The translations under genes were made by a program, and so were the position numbers. Below, piece after piece: positions 26,701 through 38,700 of a stretch of DNA of 64,000 bases (positions within the stretch are counted from its first letter, which is position 1; every line of letters starts with the position of its first letter). The notes under the pieces are model-generated. The model was not told the origin of the DNA. It did not search any database and was given only the letters and a program-made list of their open reading frames with translations. Origin of the DNA: Ryuthela nishihirai. Its lineage: Eukaryota; Arthropoda; Arachnida; Araneae; Heptathelidae. The DNA is taken from positions 65,669,817 to 65,733,816 of the forward strand of contig JAWZYU010000030.1 of the NCBI GenBank assembly GCA_038380435.1, read 5' to 3'.

Positions 26701-29700
26701 CATTAGTTATTTTAGAATAAGGTTTAAAATCAACAAAATTACTCTTCTTTTCTAAGTTTCATGCAGAACATTCTTTGAACTGTTGCCATTCACCTTTTTC
26801 TTAATCTTTTGGAATTGTCTCAAAATAAAACTGGTAAAATGGAAATTTTTAAATGGAAGATATATGCATCATTTCATAAGAATGCATCTATCTAAATGTT
26901 GCAATTTTCACTATATTTCCATTTTTTAAATTGTTTTTCTGTTTGTTAAAATGTTTTAAAAAATCTATTTATATATTATGATGAGAATTAAATGCACCTT
27001 TGTTTAAGATATTACTTTTCATATTCTGTTCATTAGTTATTTTAGAATAAGGTTTAAAATCAACAAAATTACTCTTCTTTTCTTTTACTATATTATTTTT
27101 AAAAAAATGCTACTAAAATTTGTATGTTTGCTGTTTTTCTCAAATATTTTATTTTCTAAAAATTCCTAATTAAATGTTCATTTTTTAGGTATAAGATGTG
27201 GCCATTTATGTCTATTAGTTATTTCAGAATAATGTTTCAAAGTTGTTGTTTTTTTCTCCTGAAATTACCTCAAAATTAATCTGGCCACCAGAGTGAATTC
27301 TGTTTTACAAAGTCAGCATATTAAGGGTTAATAGATATAAACATTTGGCTGGTAGGTTATGAGATAAGCTGTGGGTTTAGAAGTAGAGAACATATTTTTT
27401 CTCTTAGAGTTTTGAGAAATTTCTAGAACTTCAAAAAACTATGGTTACCTAACTTTGTAAGTTTTGAAAAGACCTTTGACTCTGTTGCTCATCATAATTT
27501 ATGGTTGATTTATAAGATTGTGTGGCATACCTGGAAAGTTAGTTAACATAATGGTGGCCATCTATAATAACATTTAATCATGTATGAGAGTTGATAAAGC
27601 TTATAGTAAACTGCTGCAATTTCTCAAAATGCAGCAGTTTCAAATTCCATTGTAATCTTTCTAGTGTGGTTATTGATTGGTCCTTAGATATGTAGAGATT
27701 TAAGAATATCTGGCTTAGATTATGCTATTTGGCCCTTTTGGCAAATAATATTGATGAAATGACTCATTGGAGCTTTTGGTAAGACTAAGTAATAGGGTGT
27801 TTTGTGATAAAGAGAAAACTAAAGTGATGAAAATGGGCCAGGCAGGTCATGTTTCAGTTCTGTTGAATGACTGTGTTCTTGAGGAAGTTTCTCAGTTTAA
27901 TTACTCATATCTTCAGAGTTATGTTATAGATATATAAGTAATGATGAGGTTAATTGAGAGAGTCATCAACTATCTTTAAGCAGCATTATTGTAAGACTGC
28001 ATTGGCTGGGTGCCCTCATATAGAACTATGGAATAACAAATAGAGTTATGAAGAGTGTGTCTAAAGATTTTAAGAAAGAGGAGGAGACCTAGAATGCCAT
28101 GAGTGGACAGTATCAAATATATTTTATTTAGAATTGGCCTATAGTTAAAATGCAACAGCTGTAACATAGGGTAGATGTGTATGAAGAACTAAATTACATG
28201 ATATGGTTGACTTCCATACCCATTTTAGCTTGAGGTTTTTTTTTTAAGTTTCTTTATGGTCATTCATGATGCTGTGGGGGCTTATACTGTGCTGATGGGA
28301 TGCAAATGTTAACGGTATTTTCCAGTCCTGTTGTGGCACTTCTGACATTTTTAAGATATAATAAAATAAAATGTTTTTGCTAAAAGGAAAAGTAATGATT
28401 ATAAAGTTATATTTTTAAGACCATGTCAAATTATTACAGTCTGTAATATATAATTTTAGTGTTTCCAATTTTCTTTTCATATTTTAGTGTGAGAATCTGG
28501 AGAAAACTGGAAATAAAGAGAAAGAAGGTTTTGAAATTTTACTTCTTGTTGCTCACTATTATGCCTCTAGATCAGCATGTATGGGACAATCCAGTTTGGA
28601 CAAACAAGCAGCTAAACTTGCAGTTAGCTTACTAAGATATACTTTTATAATTCCAGCTGATAAGGCATTCTTTGAAGCTGGACTTGCTGCTAAGGTAAGT
28701 TGTATGAAGTATTGTGTTATTAAATCTTCAGCTTCTAATGCACAAAGCATGTTGAAAATTGTTATGCAGCTGAACATTGATGATCAGAAGTAATTATTGT
28801 AAATACTGCAATTAGTTACAGTTTATCAATTATTATTTTTATTATCTTTATGCATGATATAAATTTGTATCTGTTATAAAAATACCTGCATACCATATGA
28901 GATAATAACAATATACAGATTATATTGTGTAATATATTAAAATATTAGTCATTTTTAGAAGGAAAGCCATGCACCATTTCCTGTGATGATATACAGAATA
29001 GGCAGGTATAATGCCTAAAAGCTGCCCCAATCTTCTTGTGGTATTGGCTGTTAGTACCTTTCAAAGGAGATCTTCTCTCTCTGAAGGGGAGTGGAAGGAG
29101 AGAGCTGTCTGATTAGTTTTGCATATTGATGTGGTCTTCTGTGTCAATTTTTTCCCACCCTGCTATAGAGTGGTCAATTTTATGGGGTCTTAATACTTGC
29201 CATTTAAACCACCTTTATCTAATGGCCTTGATAATTGATTATGAATCCTGAAATGGCTGCATTATGGGCCTCTTTATTTGTAGATTCCCAGCCTCAAATG
29301 GATGAATGCACAGGATACCTTATATTGTCTGGTAGTTGATCTATTTAAAGGCCATCACAGGTACCTGAACCCTTCTAGGGGCATTGCTGATCTGAAACTG
29401 GATTAATGCATTTCAAATAGACCAGCTGTATTGGTTCTTGAAGCAGCCCACTTAGGTGTCTAATATTCTACTGGCATAGTGGCTTAAGAAACAGCCAACA
29501 GGGAAGGAAACTTTGACCTGTTATTGCACTTAGAAGCTTGCTCAATATTGTGACTTCTGCCTCTCTATTAAAACATTTTTTTAGATACCAATATTTCCTT
29601 TCCACAAGTAGCTGAAATGTGAGGACTCTAAACAAGTTTGTTCTCTTGTTGTCTTCACTTGAGAATTCTAGTAGTATAACTTGGACATTCTGGGCTTGCA

Positions 29701-32700
29701 GGAGACCCAATGGGTTAGCGAAGGGTAAATATTGAAAACTAATCTCAGGGTTTTATTTTCATATTATGATAATGACAGAATAGGTAAATTGCATGAATTT
29801 TTGCTTAACAAGAATGTTAGTAAGCTAGTAATGCTCTTTTAAGATATGATTATGCTAAAAAATTTCTTACAGCTAAATCTCAAACAATGATTAAAACACT
29901 TGATATTATCTGCTGCTAAACCCCACCAAGGATTCTGATGAGAAAAAGGAGGACAAGTTTACAGACAACTTCAAAATATTTTGAATTATCTCAGGAACTA
30001 TATTACTTTTGTGCTTTGTGACTTCAATGTCATAATTAGGTCTGACTTTGGCTTGGTGTGACCAAGTTTAGGCTCTTTTTGAATTGGTAGTTATAGTAGC
30101 AAAGGAGATTGTCACCCATAAGTAAGTAAATTATTTCATAAAAATATGATTGAGTATGTGTTAATAGAAAATGGATTAGTTCTGTTAGGACCAGCAGATT
30201 ACATAGGAGCACCAGTTTATATAGAGAAAAAGTTGCGTAGGAGCACCAGTTTACATAGAGAAAAAGTTGCATAGGAGCACCAGGTTACATACTGAAATTA
30301 AGTAATTATTACCTTATTAGAAGTGTATTATAGCTGAACCTTAAGAAATATGAACACTCTAAAAGAATTTCCTATACTCATTGACAACTTTTGATGAATA
30401 GCTCATGACTAAGCTTCCAGGAGTCCTCTATATGTGCAGGAATGTTGTGCATTTCACTGTTTTGTCTCATTATATTGGCAAAGGTCTATTGGAACCTTTG
30501 AAGTCCCATATCTGAGGGGCTGTAATACATTGTTGACCTGAAGAAGCAATAAATCATCAAGGCATGCTGTTGTAACACTGCATTCTAACTTTTACTCATT
30601 TAATCGTTGGTTTTCCCATTTCTAGAGCAAAATTTCCACTTTTGAACAGAATGAAAAAATGGCTAAATAAATACTTAGCCACTTCTGTCCCTTTTAACAC
30701 TTTTTCATGAAGAGTGCTTGCTGCAGTTCTGACGTAAGGAAACCTGCATTTATCTTAAAGGAGATAGATAGATTTAAGAGTATGTATATAAACTCAATCT
30801 GAAGAGTATCATGGATAGGCCTCCAGCCTACCCAGAAGATGGGGGTTAAGAGACTGTGCACTAAGAAATAATCAGTGTTCTTCAGTTAATACTAATTATG
30901 TAACATTTTGTCCATTATTAAGCATTTGACTTTTTTTTAAGTCAAATACATTGAATATCCACAGATAAATATTATTTTTATGATCAATACAAATTAAGTG
31001 TTATCAGTTATAAATATAGTTATAAGAACTGATAGGCAGATGTCCTGTAGGGTTGAACAAGAGTTCGAGCCCTACTTCTTCCAGAACTCTATCTTTTTCA
31101 ATCAACTCTTCATTTGTTCTTAGTTATGAAGAATTACTGGCCTTTTATTTACTATAATTGATTACCTAAAATGATTTCATATAATACAAAAATTTGTTCT
31201 CTAAATATGAAAAATGATAAAATTAGATCTATTTAATAATAGTATTGCCAAACTATGTATATAAAGTTATTATAAAAATAATTTTTTAATTGCTGCCCTT
31301 TGTATAATTTTAGAACATGGGATGGGAGAATATGGCTTTTGTGTTTTGGAATCATTACCTGGATATCTGTGAAGTAGGTGTTTCATTTTTTGAAAAGTAA
31401 CTTTTGCTTTTTCTGCAAAATATTTGCATGTAAAAAGGCAATAAATTAACCTGAAATTCCTGTCAGAGTATATATTTATTTATAATCCTTTGTAATAAAT
31501 ATAGATTATTACGTGTTAATTCTCAGGTAAAATGTAAGCTTTAGATTGTGTGTGAACACTAACCTTATATTTAAGTTAGTTAAGAAATGAATATTTCATG
31601 TCTACTTTGGGTGAGTTATTCAGACTTTCTAATTAACACACTAAAGGCACATCCATGCAAAAATAAGTTATATAACCAAAATATATTTCAAAGTAAGAAA
31701 AGGCTAATTTTTTGTTTTTATATTAATGTTTTAAATTTTTTTTTAATGCACAGTAAAATTCTCTTTATACTGCTAGATAACAAGGAAGAATAAATTAATA
31801 TGAAAATATAAATCTAAAGGTAGTCATTACCTAACCTGTGTCAAATAATAGAATTTGCATTTAGGAATTTTGTTTCTCTTACCCCCTATCAACAAGTTTT
31901 TTTTTAGCACAATGCACAGATTGGCTCAATTACATGAACTCTAATTCTCAGGGCAAATAGTTTAGGAATCAAGCATTTTTATTTGTTAACAGTAAAGTGT
32001 GCTGAACTAAAGCAACATATGATAAATTCCTCTGAACATTTGAAAACCAATTAAAAAGCAGTTGTCATTTTTGCATACATAAATTAATATAACACATGAT
32101 TTTTACACACCTAAGATATCTATTCAATATGTATTTCATGCAGAATTTCATCTCTCTGATACTTTGTAATATATTAAGCACCAGAGTTCCCTAGCACAAA
32201 GAATGAAGAAACCTAAAAGCTTGATTAACTTGTCTTTGTTTCTTATGTAACACACTTGAAGACTAACCACCATTTCTAACCTGAATTAACTGCATCAGAG
32301 TCAAGATAATACTGTACTATCAAAGAATGATTTGATATAAAACAAGTGATACTATATATGCTTATATATTCCCAATACATAGTAACCTGATTCCTCCATT
32401 GAGCACCCCCCCCCCAAACCCTCCAGAAAAGGTATTTAATGTGTCAATATTCCATTCAGATTGGTCTTTGGCACCAGTGCAGTTACAAGGATGTCCTCAA
32501 AGGTTGATGTTAGAGCTCTACATTCAATGTTTCAGCCCTCATGCTTCCAACACCAATTTCTAGAAGTCCACAATTTTTATGATTTCACCACAGATTTCAT
32601 GATTCACATACACAAATTTTTTCTTGATAATACTACTTTTATTCATACTAATCGCTATGCATTTAAAAATATGCTAATCAATTCATCAGAGATCAGAATA

Positions 32701-35700
32701 AAGCTGAGAAATTACCTTAGCCTTTTTATAAGTAGCAGACCATTTATATTTGCGTACTACTCCATCTCGTGTCCGAGAGGTTATTGTGCTTTGCTCCTGA
32801 TCAAAAGGGCCTGGGTTCGAGCACTGGATAAGGCATGGATATTTGTGTCATTTTTCTGCTGAGGTCCCACCATCCTCACAGACCTCATTATGGCATGTAA
32901 ACTGACAGTGTCAGACCTCTGTGGCAAGCAGCTGCTTGAGGGTTTTTTTATATGCATTGGTTCATACTAATATGTTGTGGGAGGTATCATTGATTTCCAG
33001 TGTTGTTTCTCCTTTATTGCTTCCTGAGTCACTATTTTTTTTCTTTGACATCTGATATTTCACTCTTTGCCTTCCAATAATAACTTTTATGGTAAGAGAT
33101 GATAATGTAATTTCATCATTAATACAGTTTTGTCTATTTTCATAAATAAATAATTGTTCTTCTATACTTTCTACTATATCATACTTTATAATTAGGACAA
33201 TTAGTATGGAACAATTTGTACCAATGTATTAGAAATATATGTATATATTTGTTAATATTCACACTATTAAGATAATATTTTATAACTGACAACTCACTAA
33301 ATAATGAAGTCATCTGCAGGGAGAGTCTGCAGGGAGAATGCATTAAGGAATGAAAGATCTTATATTGGTGACTTGCTGCCTTACAAGTTTTGGCTGCTGT
33401 TGTATTGAGAATGAGCATTGTGATAGCAAAGTTTCAAAAATGCTAAAAGATCTAAAAGTGGAAATTATAAAAAAGAAGAAAGGGAGGGAAAATATGGGGA
33501 GAATAGGATAAAAAGAGTAGAATCTTAAGGTATCTTGAAAAAGAAATGGGGATTATATAGTTGTAAGGCTTTAAAATTGTGTACTGCTATTATTTATTGT
33601 AGAATAAAGTAAAATATAGCAGTTTTTAATGTTAATCAAATAATTGAAAAGAAAGAATAAATTTTATATTTTATTATTAGAAATATTTTATTATTTTCCT
33701 TTGTTAATACGCATATAGGCTATAGAAGAAGGTTCACCAGAAACTTTGGATCACTCTGATTTCCAGGATACTGACATTCCTACAGAGATACCACTGCCAG
33801 AAAAAATGCATTTAACAGTGAGTATAAAAAAACTTATTTTAATAGCATAAAACATCCACCATAACTTTTAGTTATCATTCTGTTTAGTAGTTGACAGATA
33901 TGTAGATATCATAATGTAGCATTGAGCATTTTTTGTGGATCTGCAATAAAGAATGTACTATCAATTAAATTATGCTATGATATTGAAATAGGGGTGGAGG
34001 GTGGTTCAATCAGTAATGAGCCAGGCTTGTAATCTGCAGTTCCCAGGCTCAAGTCCCAGCTGGGCCAGCATTGAGATTTATCTCCACAAAAATCACACCC
34101 TGCCCTCAGTCAGTAGAAGACACTGATGGGCTTGAAAAGGTTGTCTGTTGGATGAGAAGTTAAGCCATGGGTCTGTGGGCAGAAGAGCATACTCTGTGCA
34201 CATTAAAGAACACTGGATGGTCTTGAGAGAGGCTGTCATCTGGCTCCTAAGAGCTGTCCAGTGGGTCCTCTTCCCCCAACCTTCTCTGAGCCCTCAGGGT
34301 CTTTGTGACCTGGCCATTTAGCCCATTGTGTGCAAAAAAAGTGCCACTCAGATGTGAAACAGCCAAGCAATATCTTTTCTGTATAACTGATGTATTCATA
34401 TTAACAAAAGGAGAAGAATAATGCACATTTGAATTAGTGGCTTCATCAGGTAAAATCTGAGATGAGAATAATGTTACTTTTCTTAACAAATTACAAGCAA
34501 TGAACAAGAAGTTTACAACTCTCTATGTGTCATTATTTTTATTTTGTAATTAATAACAATCCTCTTCCTGTTACTTAAAGTTGCATGTATAAAAAATATA
34601 GCCATTAAAAAAATTAAATACCCCCTCAAACAGCTGCTTGCCACAGAGGTCTGACAGGAGCCTGTCAGTTTAACCATATTGCACATGAAATTAAATTAAT
34701 ATGATATATATATAATTTCTGTATTGTAATATTAAGAATGTCATGGCCGAGTGGTTAGCGCTCTTGGCTAATGATCTAAGGGACCTGGGTTCGAGCCCCA
34801 GGTAAGGCATGGCCGTGTGTGTTGTTTTTCTGCTGAGGTCCTGCCATCTTCACAGACCTTCTTACTATGGCATATAAACTGACAGGCTCCTGTCAGACCT
34901 CTGTGGCAAGCAGCTGCTTGCGGGGGTATTTTTTTTATTTATTTAATTGAAAAGTAAAAATAGTTCTAAGCATTGGCAGATTTAGTCCTAACTAGTTATT
35001 CTTTGCCCTTGGGTATAAGGGATGGGTGTGGCTCAGTTGGTAGTGTGTCATGCTCATAATCTACAATTCCCAGGTTTAAGTCCAAACTGTGCCAATATTG
35101 AAATTTATCTCCAAACCCTGCCTTAGAAAGGGGATACCAGTGGGCTTGGAAAAGCCATAATCTGTCAGATGGGACATTAAGTCATGGCCCTGCATGCAGG
35201 AGAACCATATACAGTGCACATTAAAGAACACACTAGATGGTGTTGACAGGAGGCTACCATCTGTGTCCTAAGAGCTGTCCAGTTGGTCCTCTTCTCCTAA
35301 CCTTTTATTAGGCTTTGAGGCTTTGGAATCTTTGTTCCTTGATCATTTAACCCATTGTGTACCAAAAAGTGCTGCTCAGAGGTAAAATAACCCTACCTGA
35401 GGTATAAAAATGATGTATTAAACATATTTTCAGATATTTATCATTAAGAACAGCAAAGTGTAAGTAATATTTACCTTTCTAACTTTTTTTTAAATGTTAC
35501 AGGATTCTGAGCATGAAGAAGTAAAAGAATGGGTCTTGGCAGTATCAATGGACCAACGAGTAGAACAGGTACTGCCAGTAGATGAGCGCATGACATATGA
35601 AGCATCATTAGTGTCAGCTAATGGTCAGCAGTACCCTCCTTGTGTAATTACAGGTAAATGTGCTAAAGGCATTACTGAAAGTGCTAAAAAATTTCATTGA

Positions 35701-38700
35701 ATGATTTCCTTTGCTTCTTGGTATATAATTTCAAACTTTATATTAAAATTTATATCCAAACAGTTTGGATAATTTTTTTTATTTGCAGTAACAAGAGAAT
35801 TCAGTGAAATTTTTACTCTCAATACATTTTTCTAAATAAGTAATCTTCTTAAAGCTTAAATGGAAATGAAGCAAAAAAAGTTGCTAATTCCAGAACTTTA
35901 AAACATTTCAGAAAGTTTTAATTTCTGTTCTGCTAATATTTTATACTACAGTTGAACTTGGTTGTAATGAGCATGGAAATAACGAGATCATGGCTATAAT
36001 GAGCAAAAACCCATAATAATTTTAATTTACACATATTTCCATACAATTCCTCACTTTTATAATTAGCATACTACATGGATATACCATACAAATTTTGGTA
36101 ACTATGGAAATATGCAAACATTCTTAATTGCTCGGGTATTCAGAAATAGTACCCAATTCTTGGAATGTACAAAAATGAAATGGGTGACTTAGTTTTTAAG
36201 ACCATCCATATCAGATTAACGGGCCAGTTTATGACCTAACCTTGTCCTTGGTGACTGTCCCCATTCTACATACCTCTCCAGTGTCTAGCCTCCAACCCTG
36301 CTTTCCCACTTATCCAAACACCACCACAACTGTGAAATCAGTTAGAAATGAACCCTTCCATTGGAAACATGTCTACTAACAAAAGAAAGTGTCTCTCAAT
36401 TTGAAAAAAAATTTAAATTATTCATGAGTTAAAACATGGTGTGAAAACTGTTGAAGTGTGTAAAAAGTTTCCTTTGTCCTCTTCAACAGTATCAATAATG
36501 TGGAAGAGCAAAAATGTTTACATATCAGCACTGGAAAACAACATAAGGGGGGGAAAAAAAGAAAGTGTGAGCTTACAAATGTTGATTTACAATAGTCAAT
36601 TTTTTTGAAGGAACTGGGGAAAATAATGAGACTTTTAACATGTTGAGTGTTTTAAGGGGAAATTTGAGAAATAACAAAGTGAAATCTTTAAAATAAAAAT
36701 CAATTTTAAGGTTCATAAATTAAAAGACTAATTGAAATCATGTTTATTATTATTTAGTATTGTTTTTAATTATTGAGAAATAAATTGTGTTTAGTATTAA
36801 GTGTATAGTTTTAAAATTATGCACAAATAAATTGTGTTTAATATTAAGTATATTGTAGTTTATACAAGCAGTTTATACAAGCATATTAATACAAATAATT
36901 TGTAGGTATGTAATTATATTGTTTTTCTCTCTCTAATATTTCTTTTGTTTTTTGAATCTGTCTTTTTATCAAGGTATTGAGAATTAAAAAAATACGAGGT
37001 AGATTTTACTCATCACTGATATAGTGAGTAATGGTTATAACAAGGAACTGTCAGTCCCCTGGTGCTTGTTATAACTAAGTTCAACTGTATTTATAACGTT
37101 ATTGCTGATGGTACTTATAATTTGCCAACTAAAGAGAAATATGTTCCTTTTATTTACTTTTAAAACAAAAGTAATATCACCTTTAAAAGGAAAAATCATT
37201 TATTTACCTCTGCCTGACTTACACTCTAAAAGTTTACATAATAGAGAACATCACAGGTAATTTTCTGAAGAACTGATGAAATTTTATAATCATGCATAAA
37301 AAAAAGTGTATGTAGAGGTGGTCATAAGAAAAAAATTATTCAAGATTCAGACATAAAAAAAATTATCACAAAAAAGTACACACGCACATGAATGACTAAT
37401 ACAATCTCTTATGAGATACCCTATCAGGCTTATAGTATATATGTCACATATCAAGTGACCTTAGAAAGCCAGGAAAATAATTTGTGTCAGAGAACTATCA
37501 GGTGCTCTTAATATTGTGAGATTCTGTACACGTTATCTTGCTGAAAGATGGTGGTTCATATTTGATCTAGTAATTACAATGCCATAGATTAGAAGGTGAT
37601 ATTAACATGCCTTTGAGTGATCAGAATATAATCAGTAAAGAAGGTGTGAACAACTGGCATAATTGATGGTATCCCTCACTGTGATACCTGGTATTTGTGC
37701 AGCATTATGTTCCCTAATACAGTGGATCTACCTGTTGCTAAATAGAGATTTAGATGAAATTGTTTTTTTTTAAAGGCATTCAGAGCATCAACATTTATGA
37801 GTAAGGGATGACATCTGTACACTACTTGAAATGTCTTGGGACTCTTGAAAATAACAGTGCATCCATTGATCTTCACCTTCTGCTGCTGGAATTACATACA
37901 AATTGGTATGGATAACCCTCCTGCTCCAGAAATGTTTAATAGGCAATAGTGAAAATTTAGTACTTATTAACAGCCTGGGAATCCATATAAATAGTTTTGT
38001 TAGCTCATTATTTCATGTATATGTATAGCTCTACAGACTTAGTGTATTTCTTTCTATAATATAGCATATGTTGGTGGAAAAAAATTGCTTTATCAAATAC
38101 TAAAAACTTTACTGAAGCTTTTCACCAGAATTGAAGTTCCTTTAAAAAAATATTTTGGTAGGAGAAGGCTTGGTAACAGAACTGGGAATTTATTAATCAC
38201 TAGTTCATGTCAATGTTCCAAATGTGATAAAATAATTCAAGTAATTTGATTGATTCATTAAATTTTAAATTAATAAAACTTGGTGTTGATTTTAAATTGT
38301 CACTTCACTCATTGGGCAATATATTAACATGTAAAATTTCTCTTCTCCATCATTTAAATTGATTTGTTTAATATTGAGTCTATGCAAGAGTTCTCTCTGA
38401 TTGATTTCATTTGACATTCATGTACTTTATGAAAACTTATGGAGGTGACATGCAACTATCAGTGTTAAATCTAATGGTATTAATTTATAGTACAAGCCAG
38501 AATTCAGTCTGATGATTTAATTGTAATGTGCATTTTAATGGGTTCAGAATGGAAGTTGACAGTTCATTTAAGGGATGTGATACTCTAAATAAAATAATAA
38601 ATACCCCCTCAAGCAGCAGCTTGCCACAGAGGTCTGACAGTAGCCTGTCAGTTTATATGCCATAGTAGAAGGTCTGTGAGGATGGCAGGACCTCAGCAGA

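Larger units (their letters stand above)
24820..28170 (+). mobile_element. RTE-like LINE, middle and 3' part, copy A
   Basis: Parallels the - strand LINE at 43378. It has the [16 protein letters not shown] connector at about 24845, [12 protein letters not shown] at about 25003, RT pieces such as QSHKESMK-region [15 protein letters not shown] (about 25880), [11 protein letters not shown], and then after 27331 DKLWV and [15 protein letters not shown]. It is broken by a SINE (25107-25487), a TTAA element (26111-27331) and stops. Confidence 0.8.

Noticed and set aside
31040..31090. tRNA T-arm-like stretch with GAGTTCGAGCCC
   Set aside because: No box A or cloverleaf partner at the right distance.
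32461..32862. 133-codon open frame in an IFT172 intron
   Set aside because: No domain, AT-rich composition, and its end runs through a SINE.
34740..34805. Possible tRNA-Ser gene
   Set aside because: Same reason: a head of a repeated SINE of about 195 bp with no proper acceptor stem.
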